Below are positions 1-6,018 of a stretch of 6,019 nucleotides of DNA, one piece after another. A model generated the notes under the pieces. It was given only the letters and a program-made list of their open reading frames with translations, made no database searches and was not told where the DNA came from. Within the stretch, counting starts at the first letter, position 1. Every line of letters starts with the position of its first letter. The position numbers and the translations under genes are program-made. The stretch is from an uncultured bacterium (GTDB lineage Bacteria; Gemmatimonadota; Gemmatimonadetes; Palauibacterales; KS3-K002): assembly GCA_947581845.1 (NCBI GenBank), contig CANPVY010000317.1, forward strand, positions 1-6,019. The letters are read 5' to 3'.

Positions 1-29
1 CTGCCGGTCCGCGACGGCTGCGTCAGGCG

Positions 30-497
30 TCAGAACTTGCGCTCCAGCGGCCCGAAGTGGCGCTGCAGTGGTCCAAAGTGACGCTGCAGTGGTCCAAAGT
101 GACGCTGCAGTGGCCCGAAACTGCTTCTCCGCTGCTGAGCGGCGGCCGCGGCCGCCGCTTCGGCACGCCTCAGGGCTGGCCAGCAGATGCGGGCGGCTTT
201 GGCCAGGACGGACCTCCCGGGCTTGCGCGTGTAGACGAGCCGGTCAGCGTACTCCGCGCAGGGACCGAGCGGTGCAACACGGGTGTCGGGCGCCCGGGCG
301 CTGCGCTCGGAGTCATCCTCATTGACCAAGACGCAGCCTCGTGGCAGCCGATCGCCGCGGATCAGTCCACTCGGCTCCTTGCGGACTCTGCAGATGCGGG
401 CGTCCTGCTGGGCCAGAGCTGCCCTGCCGGGGATCGCCAGGATGGCGACAGCCAGCAACCCGGCCATCATGGTCTTCTTAGCGTTATGCGGATCCAT
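30..497 (-). CDS. Small secreted Cys-containing protein with C-terminal FGPLQRH heptad repeats
   Basis: A 155-residue protein whose family I do not recognise. Residues 1-29 look like a Sec signal peptide: KK at 7-8, a hydrophobic core at about 11-22 (AGLLAVAILAI), and an ALA|QQ cleavage site after residue 29, so the mature protein should be exported. The mature part has four cysteines (36, 55, 80, 105), enough for two disulfides, then an Ala-rich stretch (112-120). The tail (127-155) is three perfect copies of FGPLQRH plus a fourth variant copy FGPLERK and a final Phe. The ATG at 497 is preferred over the ATG pair at 470/467 because only the longer form keeps the two lysines of the signal-peptide n-region; neither has a strong Shine-Dalgarno. 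It lies 85 nt downstream of the large membrane regulator on the same strand and could share its transcript. Exported location is well supported; function is unknown. Confidence 0.72.
   Translation of the reverse strand: MDPHNAKKTMMAGLLAVAILAIPGRAALAQQDARICRVRKEPSGLIRGDRLPRGCVLVNEDDSERSARAPDTRVAPLGPCAEYADRLVYTRKPGRSVLAKAARICWPALRRAEAAAAAAAQQRRSSFGPLQRHFGPLQRHFGPLQRHFGPLERKF
36..119 (-). repeat. 21-bp tandem repeat, four units, in frame at the 3' end of the secreted-protein gene
   Basis: Four consecutive 21-bp units occupy 36-56, 57-77, 78-98 and 99-119. Units 57-77 and 78-98 differ at one base; 78-98 and 99-119 differ at two. Unit 36-56 is more diverged but in register. Each unit encodes one heptad (FGPLQRH, or FGPLERK in the last copy), so gain or loss of a unit would keep the frame. 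The near-identity of three units points to recent duplication by slippage or unequal recombination. There are no spacers between the units. Confidence 0.93.
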
Positions 498-536
498 GCA
501 CGCAAGCTAGCGTTTTCGAGCAAGCGCTACAAGGCA

Positions 537-554
537 GAACGGGCCTGGCCGTTC
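537..554 (-). terminator. Weak hairpin between regulator and secreted-protein genes
   Basis: A perfect 6-bp stem (GAACGG / CCGTTC) with a 6-nt loop lies 29-46 nt past the stop of the large regulator gene. On the transcribed strand it is followed by TGCCTT rather than a uridine run, so it does not meet the usual form of an intrinsic terminator. It may attenuate, be Rho-related, or be chance. I see no other signal in the 85-nt gap (498-582). Confidence 0.18.
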
Positions 555-582
555 GGAGGGGAAGCGCCCAGCCGTCGCGTCC

Positions 583-3500
583 TCAAGGAGAACGTTCGAG
601 TGCAGCCACCAGCGAGTCGACGTCGGGTAGTCGGCCACTATAGCCCAGGTAGCGCGCCACGCGAGCGAGCGGCGGCCAGTCGTAGGGGTCAATGGTGTAG
701 GCGACGCGGAGATTCCCCTCGCCGCCGCCACGTACGCCGATGATGCGCTGGAGTAGCGCCTGGCTCCTCAGGGCAGCCACGTCGTCTCGATAGAGCTGAA
801 ACAACTGGTCGTAGGTGAGCGCCGCATCGGCGTAGTGGCCGTTCCACGCGAGTCTATCGGCCAGAATGCGCAAGCCCTCCCGCTCGCTGACGTGGTCGAT
901 AAGCTGATGCGCTGAATCCAGTGCCGAACGAGCGCGAGTCCGCTGGCCTCCCAGCGCGTACGCCTCGGCGAGCGTGCGGTACGCCATCGCGAAGCTTGAG
1001 TCCTCGCGCGTGGCATCCCGTGCGGCCGCGATGGCCTCGGAGTAGCGACCTGCGAAGAGGTGCATGCGCGCCCGTGCGTACGCCTCGAGCGCCACTGACG
1101 AACTCGACAGGATGTGCGTTGCCGGCAGGCTCGCGGCGACCTCCGTCCCAGGCTCTCCGAGGCGACGGCGCACGGGTCGCGTCAAACCCAGCAGCGTCTC
1201 AAGGCCGCTCGCTTCGCCGGAGATCGCCGCTGCCACCCCATAGAGCTCTTCGCCGGCCGGGCTCAGCACCCGAATCGCGACGCTGTCCACACCCCCCACT
1301 CGACTGACGCGAGCGCTGATAACCGCCGCGTAGCCCTCGGCCTCGGCGAGTGCGAGGGCGTCGGCACCGGGCAGGCTTTCAGCACTACTGACCGTACCAC
1401 GGCCTCGCGCGATGAGCGCCCGCTCTCGCGGGACTACGCTAAAGAAACGCGATTGCGTGAGTTCGGCTTCCAAGGCCACGGTCATCGCGGTCGCCGAGTA
1501 GTCCGCGCGCGCCTCATCGTCGATCTCAACATCGGCCACGACCGTCCACTGCCCCGGCTCGTCAAGCAACGGTCCCGAGAACAGCTGGCCGATCCTCGAG
1601 ATCGATGTCTCGACGAAGGCGGGAGTTCTCAGTGTAACCTTGGGCAGCGAGACCCTCGGTAGCGACGGCGCCCGTACCTGCGGGAGCTCGCCCCTCAGTC
1701 CGATCCTTGCGACCAGATACGGTCCAAACGCGACCCCGAGCCCGACGACGGCCAACGCAACGGGCACATACCAGTGACGTCTGACCGCCTTCAGAGCTGA
1801 GCGCCGCTTGCGCTTCCGCTTACGCGGCTTGGCCAGCACTTCGAACGGCTTGGCCGGGGCTTCGACCCGCGCAGCCACTCGCTCGACCGGCCTGGGAGCG
1901 GGCTCCAGCGGCTTGGCCGGAGGCTCAACCGGTTCAGCCACGCGCTCCCAGGGCGCGGGCGTAGGCTCGATCCCACGGGCTGGCGGCTCGATCGGCTCGG
2001 TCAGCAGTTCCCGTCGCTCGACCGGCGGCTCCAGCGGCCCCACCGGGGGCTCCAGCTCAGGCGCCACGACTTTGCCGCGCGGCGCGACTTCAGGGGCGGC
2101 CGGCCCGGCCGGCGCATCGAGCAGTGCCGACTTGGATTCAAGCGGCTGGGTCAAGGCCTCCTGCAACTCCACTGCCGCGCGTTGGCGCCTTGTGCGGGCG
2201 CGCCCCGCCACTCCACCCAAACCACGCCCGGCGGCCTTGAACGGGCGGCGTAGCACTGCCAGTGAGCAGATCGCGCTCCAGATGAGGCGACCGGCACCTC
2301 GCAGGAACTGGCCCAGCGAAGCCGGCAGAACCGCCGCAGCGGCGACAGCTCGCTCAAGGCCGCTCGCCGCGTGCTCTCTCGCCGCGGCACGCCATGGCGC
2401 GGCCTCATCCCAGGCTTCGCGGAGCACGCGGCCCCACGGCTTTCGCACCGACGTGATCTCGTGGCGTACGCCCGCATACTTGTCGGTGGCCGCGGCTGCC
2501 GCCTCCCACAGGTCCGCGCCCTGCCGTCCCGATGGACGCGGTCCCGGCCTCGCGCCGGCAGCAGGTTGTGGCGCTGCCGGCTTCTCAGTCTCCGGCAGGA
2601 GGGAATCCTGCTCCGGTTCGGCAGGCCGCGCTGGCGGCGCTGCCGGGGCCTCGGGTACCTCTGCGACGGAGAGATCCAGCTGGTCACCGGTCGACATGTC
2701 CACGATTTCCTGCCAAGCCTGATCCTGCTCAGGTGACAGCGCCTCGTCAGTGCCGGCCGCTGGCGCGGAAGCGGACTCGCTAACCGGTGGTTCGGTGAAC
2801 GGCTCGGATTCCTCCAGCGGAGGGGACGTGCCTGGCTGGAATCCGCTGACGATCTCCGGCTCCGCACCCGGCCTGGGCCGCTCTGGCGCCGCTGGAGGTT
2901 CACTGGGTCGCCGTGGCTGACGCGGCGCCCCGTGCGGCAGTGGCGGGGCAGTGGCAAACCTGGGCTCAGGCCTGGGCGGCGGAGCAACAGGCGTGGACGG
3001 GGGCCGCGGCGTCGGCTGGACCGCGCCGGCATCTGCCGCAGGCGGCGGAGCCTGCGCCGCGATCTCCTGCAGCTTCGGGTGCCGGGCCACCAGTTGCTGA
3101 ACGGCCTCGGCGGGCTGCGCGATACCGCTCTGCCTGAGCCGGATAAGATATTCGCTGTAGACCCGGGCCGCTTCCTCTTCCGCGCCGGACTGCGCGTACG
3201 CACGCAAGAGGCCGACTACAGCCTCCGGACGCATGGGAGCCCGGGCGACCAAGATCTCCCACCACTGCGCGGCGACGTCCCAGTTGCCCCTGCGCTCCGA
3301 CTCCTGGGCGGCCGTGAGGATCGCATGGCTCCACGCCCTGCGGAGGCGACCTCTCTCCTTCTGGGCCCACTCGTCGAATGCTGGGGCACCCGATTGGAAT
3401 CCCTCCAGAAAATCGCCACTATAAAACGCCGCCACACACGTGGCATCGCCATCATCGATCGCGGAGTCGACTTCCCGTGTGTCGAGCCGCAGGCCACCCA

Positions 3501-3834
3501 ATGCTTCGATCGTCTCCGCGGTGAGCCGAACGCTCACACCGGGTACGTTCTCACGCAGCCAGGCCACGGCCCGCTTCAGAGCGTCGAACTCCTTCCCCTC
3601 CTCCTGGCCGCGTCCGAGCAGATCGATCACCTCGGAGGGGTGCATGGGCCGCTGCTCGTGGAAGACATAGACCAGCAGCGCCAGGTGCTTGGCACCGAGC
3701 TTGGACGTCTCATCCGCGCCTTGACGCAGCAAGCGGAGGCCGCCAAGCGTATAGAGTTCGAGGTCCTTGCCACCCGTCCGGCCGACGGCCCTACCTCCGG
3801 GGCGCTTAACCGATCTTGACCTCGGGGTCATCAT
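583..3834 (-). CDS. Membrane-anchored SARP/BTAD regulator with TolB-like and TPR C-terminal domains
   Basis: About 1083 residues; likely a one-component membrane transcription regulator. Numbering is from the ATG at 3834. Residues 25-115 resemble the degenerate OmpR-type winged helix of SARP proteins (start LELYTLGGLRLL). Residues 117-258 match the bacterial transcriptional activator domain, including FYSGDFLEGF (137-146), a PAFDEWAQKERGRLR segment and TPR-like helices. A Pro/Ala/Glu-rich linker follows (258-440), then a helical, partly hydrophobic stretch (440-559), a four-copy 21-residue Pro/Glu repeat (591-670), a basic cluster with KRKRKRR (669-687) and one transmembrane helix (689-710). 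The basic side should be cytoplasmic, leaving 711-1083 outside: a TolB-like domain (about 763-879) and TPRs (about 914-1079). Order and topology recall CadC, whose periplasmic part is also TolB-like plus TPR-like. An in-frame GTG at 3912 would add 26 residues; no start has a good Shine-Dalgarno, and ATG ATG at 3834/3831 is preferred because the extension has no domain character. Target genes and ligand are unknown. Confidence 0.85.
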   Translation of the reverse strand: MMTPRSRSVKRPGGRAVGRTGGKDLELYTLGGLRLLRQGADETSKLGAKHLALLVYVFHEQRPMHPSEVIDLLGRGQEEGKEFDALKRAVAWLRENVPGVSVRLTAETIEALGGLRLDTREVDSAIDDGDATCVAAFYSGDFLEGFQSGAPAFDEWAQKERGRLRRAWSHAILTAAQESERRGNWDVAAQWWEILVARAPMRPEAVVGLLRAYAQSGAEEEAARVYSEYLIRLRQSGIAQPAEAVQQLVARHPKLQEIAAQAPPPAADAGAVQPTPRPPSTPVAPPPRPEPRFATAPPLPHGAPRQPRRPSEPPAAPERPRPGAEPEIVSGFQPGTSPPLEESEPFTEPPVSESASAPAAGTDEALSPEQDQAWQEIVDMSTGDQLDLSVAEVPEAPAAPPARPAEPEQDSLLPETEKPAAPQPAAGARPGPRPSGRQGADLWEAAAAATDKYAGVRHEITSVRKPWGRVLREAWDEAAPWRAAAREHAASGLERAVAAAAVLPASLGQFLRGAGRLIWSAICSLAVLRRPFKAAGRGLGGVAGRARTRRQRAAVELQEALTQPLESKSALLDAPAGPAAPEVAPRGKVVAPELEPPVGPLEPPVERRELLTEPIEPPARGIEPTPAPWERVAEPVEPPAKPLEPAPRPVERVAARVEAPAKPFEVLAKPRKRKRKRRSALKAVRRHWYVPVALAVVGLGVAFGPYLVARIGLRGELPQVRAPSLPRVSLPKVTLRTPAFVETSISRIGQLFSGPLLDEPGQWTVVADVEIDDEARADYSATAMTVALEAELTQSRFFSVVPRERALIARGRGTVSSAESLPGADALALAEAEGYAAVISARVSRVGGVDSVAIRVLSPAGEELYGVAAAISGEASGLETLLGLTRPVRRRLGEPGTEVAASLPATHILSSSSVALEAYARARMHLFAGRYSEAIAAARDATREDSSFAMAYRTLAEAYALGGQRTRARSALDSAHQLIDHVSEREGLRILADRLAWNGHYADAALTYDQLFQLYRDDVAALRSQALLQRIIGVRGGGEGNLRVAYTIDPYDWPPLARVARYLGYSGRLPDVDSLVAALERSP
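1825..2064 (-). repeat. Degenerate 63-bp (21-residue) tandem repeat encoding a Pro/Glu linker
   Basis: Inside the large regulator gene, four copies of a 21-residue unit run back to back just before the basic cluster and transmembrane helix. Copies begin at about nt 2064, 2001, 1938 and 1875, reading down the minus strand. Shared core residues are (I/V)E(P/A)P(A/V)(K/R) followed three to four residues later by E; the third and fourth copies also share ERVA. DNA similarity is visible too: CGGCTTGGCCGG occurs at the same register in the copies at 1876-1938 and 1813-1875. The region should be an extended, disordered spacer, comparable in composition to the Pro/Glu spacer of TonB. Confidence 0.7.
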
Positions 3835-3915
3835 CGCCGAATACGCGTACTCGCTAGTGTATGCGGGGGAAATCTCGGACGCGGGAACCCCAACTGGGGG
3901 AGCGCAAATCACCTA

Positions 3916-3944
3916 AGTATAGGCAATTTCGAGCGATCCCGCTA
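3916..3944 (-). promoter_or_regulatory. Candidate promoter of the membrane regulator gene
   Basis: On the minus strand TATACT (3921-3916) is a good -10 hexamer (5 of 6 to TATAAT). It lies in a locally A/T-rich patch that stands out in GC-rich surroundings. With a 17-nt spacer the -35 position would be TAGCGG (3944-3939), a poor match to TTGACA. Predicted initiation near 3909 falls next to the in-frame GTG at 3912 and gives the ATG at 3834 a leader of about 75 nt. The leader holds a small CCCC-AACT-GGGG hairpin at 3888-3899. If real, this promoter separates the regulator from the upstream GTPase/dipeptidase unit. Confidence 0.32.
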
Positions 3945-4146
3945 TCCGCCCAGCTCCGCCGGGCCAGGCCGACACTGCCGGATATCGCCCGCCCTCACCA
4001 CCTGGCAGCTGCTGAGGAGGCCGCGTCCGGCGTTGACTTGGACGCCGACCTCGATGTTCCTACCAGGATCCGTGGCCTCAGTTCCGATTCTCGGCGATAT
4101 CGGCGGCGGGCACGTCCGGGAAGAGCCGGGCTGGAGGGGATCTCAT
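3942..4146 (-). other. Intergenic stretch with coding-like composition; possible decayed or frameshifted small gene
   Basis: The gap between the dipeptidase stop and the regulator start holds no intact recognised gene. On the minus strand an ATG at 4146 opens 22 codons (starting MRSPPARLFPDV) and stops at TGA (4080-4078). The frame shifted by +1 is open from 4142 to a TAG at 3944-3942 (66 codons) but lacks a usable start; its later part reads NIEVGVQVNAGRGLLSSC. In the last 37 codons counted, G/C is 28/37, 19/37 and 32/37 at positions 1, 2 and 3, the order expected for high-GC coding DNA. A single frameshift would join the two pieces into roughly 65-70 residues. No family is recognised and AAGGG abuts the ATG with no spacing, so this could equally be noncoding leader. 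Confidence 0.2.
4028..4047. promoter_or_regulatory. Inverted repeat CGGCGT-N8-ACGCCG in the intergenic region
   Basis: A perfect 6-bp inverted repeat with an 8-nt centre lies about 105 nt upstream of the candidate -10 of the regulator gene. Its dyad symmetry is compatible with an operator or a short RNA hairpin, but a 6-bp match is expected by chance fairly often in DNA this rich in G+C. A smaller GGGAT-CTC-ATCCC hairpin at 4137-4149, 19 nt past the dipeptidase stop, is likewise weak and has no uridine run. Confidence 0.18.
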
Positions 4147-4167
4147 CCCTTATGAGCGCTTAGCTGA

Positions 4168-5316
4168 TCACGTGACGACGGACCGCAGACGTCGCGCCGC
4201 CGCCTCCGCCTGCGCCAGCACTCGCAGTGCATTCTGCCCAAGGACCTTCAAGACATCCTGCTCCGCGTAGCCCCGGCGCAGCAGCTCCTCGGTGATCGCC
4301 GGGTACTTCGAGACATCCTCAAGGCCCTCCGGAACGGCGGAGCAGCCGTCGAAGTCGGAGCCGAGGCCGACGTGGTCGATCCCCGCCACTTGCACGATGT
4401 GGTCGATGTGGTCGACCAGGTCGCTCACGTTGCCCCGCGGGATCGCTTGCTCCGACCACCAAGCCTGCCAGGCCTCTTCGGCAGCTGCGTCATCGTCTCC
4501 GTGCCGTGCCCTCAGTTCTCGGTAGAAGGCCAACATCCGCCTGGCCACGTCCGCGGCCGCCGGTACTACGAAGCCAGAGAAGAAGTTGACCATCACGACA
4601 CCACCGTTGTCCGGCAGCCGCTCTAGTATCTCGTCCGGCACATTCCGTGGGTGATCGTTGATGGCGAGGGCACCGCTGTGCGACGCGATGATCGGCGCCT
4701 CACTCACACGAAGCACCGCATCCATCGTCTCGACCGAGACGTGCGAGATATCCACGAGCATGCCCAATCGGTTCATCTCGCGGATGACGTCCTCCCCGAA
4801 CCCGCTCAGCCCGCCATGCCGTGGCTCATCGGTCGCCGCGTCGGCCCACTCGGTCGCGTCGTTGTGAGTGAGCGTCAGGTAGCGGGCACCGAGCTCGAAG
4901 TAACTGCGCAGGACGGCGAGCGAGCCCTCGATGGTGTGGCCACCTTCGACCCCGACGAGCGCCGCGATCTTGCCGGACCGCGCGATGCGCTCGATGTCCG
5001 CGGCCGAGCGCGCCAGCTCCAGCTCCGCATAACGGGCCACCATCCGCTTGATCAGATCGATCTGCTCAAGGGCCTCACGGGCGGCGCCGCGCCCCTCGTA
5101 CTCCGACGGCACGTAGGCAGCGAAGAAGAGGGCGTCCACGCCGCCCTCACGTAGCCTGGGGATGTCGGTGTGCCCCTCGTCATGGCGAGCTGCGAGATCG
5201 AAGCGCTCGAAGTCGGACGCAAACAGCGTTCGCAACCTCCAGGGCAGATCGTTGTGCCCATCCACCACCAGCGCCCGCCGGTGGATCGCCGCAGCTCGCT
5301 CCGCCTGCTCGGTCAA
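4168..5316 (-). CDS. Membrane dipeptidase-family (peptidase M19) zinc metallopeptidase
   Basis: 382 residues, normal for M19 enzymes, which hydrolyse dipeptides at a binuclear zinc site. The expected residues are present in order: H21 and D23 (GHNDLPW), E124 (GVEGGH), H151 (THND), H192 (DISHVS), H213 (ASHSGA), R224 (DHPRN) and D321 (GSDFDG). These correspond to H20, D22, E125, H152, H198, H219, R230 and D288 of human renal dipeptidase, so the enzyme should be active. The later offset of D321 reflects extra sequence around 250-300. There is no signal peptide or lipobox, so a cytosolic location is inferred despite the family name. The start is TTG; no ATG, GTG or TTG lies upstream in frame before the preceding gene's stop, and GAGGG sits 7 nt before it. 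It is 60 nt downstream of the GTPase gene, probably in one operon. Exact substrate (L,D- or L,L-dipeptides, other amidic compounds) cannot be read from sequence. Confidence 0.96.
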   Translation of the reverse strand: MTEQAERAAAIHRRALVVDGHNDLPWRLRTLFASDFERFDLAARHDEGHTDIPRLREGGVDALFFAAYVPSEYEGRGAAREALEQIDLIKRMVARYAELELARSAADIERIARSGKIAALVGVEGGHTIEGSLAVLRSYFELGARYLTLTHNDATEWADAATDEPRHGGLSGFGEDVIREMNRLGMLVDISHVSVETMDAVLRVSEAPIIASHSGALAINDHPRNVPDEILERLPDNGGVVMVNFFSGFVVPAAADVARRMLAFYRELRARHGDDDAAAEEAWQAWWSEQAIPRGNVSDLVDHIDHIVQVAGIDHVGLGSDFDGCSAVPEGLEDVSKYPAITEELLRRGYAEQDVLKVLGQNALRVLAQAEAAARRLRSVVT

Positions 5317-5323
5317 CGCCGTA

Positions 5324-5328
5324 CCCTC
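5324..5328 (-). promoter_or_regulatory. Shine-Dalgarno GAGGG that fixes a TTG start
   Basis: On the minus strand GAGGG ends 7 nt before TTG (5316-5314). It is the only good ribosome-binding site seen before a start codon in this window and supports TTG as the dipeptidase initiator. The next in-frame candidate, a GTG at codon 17, would begin right at the catalytic HND motif. Confidence 0.75.
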
Positions 5329-5376
5329 GTTCCGATCGGATGCCTCGCCACCGCCTTGCTGATGCCGAGCTCGTGG

Positions 5377-6018
5377 CTAACCGGCTTGCTGCCGGCGCAC
5401 CAGCGCCGCCTGCAACAGCTCGTCCAGCTCATCCGGCTCATCTAGCGCCAGCTCGTAGGTGACCCGCACCAGCGGGCGGTTGATCTGGATCAGCCGTGCC
5501 AGGTCCACCGGCGTGCCCACCGCGATCACCTCGGCGTCGGAGCGCTGAATCGTCTCCGCCAGCTCATCGATCTGCTCCTCGCCGTAGCCCATCGCCGGCA
5601 ACACCGGGCCCGTGCTGCGGTACTTTTCGAACGTCTCGATGATCGAGCCCACCGCGAAGGGGCGCGGATCCACCAGCTCCGCCGCGCCTTGCTCCTGCGC
5701 CGCCAGGCTGGCGGCGCCGAAACGCAGTTCGCCGTGGGTTAGACTGGGGCCGTCCTCTACGGCCAGTACGCGCCGGCCCTTGAGCAACTCCGGATGGTCC
5801 ACGGTCAACGGCGAGCGCCCCCTGAAGACGCGCGCCTTGGGATTGGCCACAGCGATGTTGCGGCGCACCGTCTCGAAGCCCTCCGGCGTTGCTGAATTGC
5901 TCTTGTTGATGACCACCGCGTCGGCCATCCGCAGGTTGGCCTCGCCGGGGTGGTAGGTGAGCTCGTGGCCGGGCCGGTGGGGGTCGGCAACCACGATATG
6001 GAGGTCCGGCCGGAAGAA
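5377..6018 (-). CDS. Cyclic 2,3-diphosphoglycerate synthetase-like GTPase (C-terminal part, 5' end off window)
   Basis: The visible 213 residues are open to the right edge, so this is the C-terminal part of a longer protein; relatives are roughly 450 residues. It matches the P-loop NTPase family annotated as cyclic 2,3-diphosphoglycerate synthase. Recognisable segments, numbered from the window edge, are PDLHIVVADPHRPGHE (4-19), YHPGEANLRMADAVVINKSN (22-41), with NKSN in the place of a G4-type NKxD motif, VEDGPSLTHGE (87-97), LVDPRPFAVGSI (115-126), LPAMGYGEEQ (140-149) and the C-terminal VGTPVDLARLIQI (167-179). The P-loop would be off-window. The archaeal enzyme makes cyclic 2,3-bisphosphoglycerate, a thermoprotectant; the role of bacterial members is unclear and that activity should not be assumed. 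The GTG at 5994 is internal (V in HIVVADPH), not the start. It ends in TAG 60 nt before the dipeptidase, suggesting co-transcription. Confidence 0.87.
   Translation of the reverse strand, partial: FFRPDLHIVVADPHRPGHELTYHPGEANLRMADAVVINKSNSATPEGFETVRRNIAVANPKARVFRGRSPLTVDHPELLKGRRVLAVEDGPSLTHGELRFGAASLAAQEQGAAELVDPRPFAVGSIIETFEKYRSTGPVLPAMGYGEEQIDELAETIQRSDAEVIAVGTPVDLARLIQINRPLVRVTYELALDEPDELDELLQAALVRRQQAG

Noticed and set aside
1..29. Terminator downstream of the secreted-protein gene
   Set aside because: Only a 4-bp stem (GACG/CGTC) is present and there is no uridine run; too little sequence is available before the edge.
36..119. CRISPR array
   Set aside because: The units are contiguous with no spacers and encode heptads in frame, so they form a coding tandem repeat.
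57..743. Plus-strand open frame of 228 codons across the secreted-protein gene and the regulator 3' end
   Set aside because: It is antisense to two supported genes, its start lies inside the 21-bp repeat, and the translation is Arg/Gly/Ser-rich with no domain, as expected for the reverse of high-GC coding DNA.
1808..2722. Plus-strand open frame of 304 codons opposite the regulator linker
   Set aside because: The Ser/Gly/Ala-rich translation is the complement of Pro-rich codons of the real gene and has no independent signal.
2151..3203. Minus-strand open frame of 350 codons in another frame of the regulator
   Set aside because: It is Arg/Ser/Pro-rich, lies wholly inside the larger gene, and matches no family; it is an alternative-frame shadow.
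2932..3819. Plus-strand open frame of 295 codons opposite the winged helix/BTAD region
   Set aside because: It is antisense to a clearly recognisable domain on the minus strand and has no domain of its own.
3861..4163. Plus-strand open frame of 100 codons spanning the intergenic region
   Set aside because: It is Arg-rich and crosses the regulator promoter and leader. In the stretch compared, its third-position G/C is lower than its first-position G/C, contrary to high-GC genes.
4651..5154. Plus-strand open frame of 167 codons opposite the dipeptidase
   Set aside because: It is antisense to an M19 gene with all catalytic residues intact.
5992..5994. GTG as a start codon for the GTPase
   Set aside because: The frame remains open to the window edge and the upstream residues FFRPDLHI continue a conserved family block, so this valine is internal.
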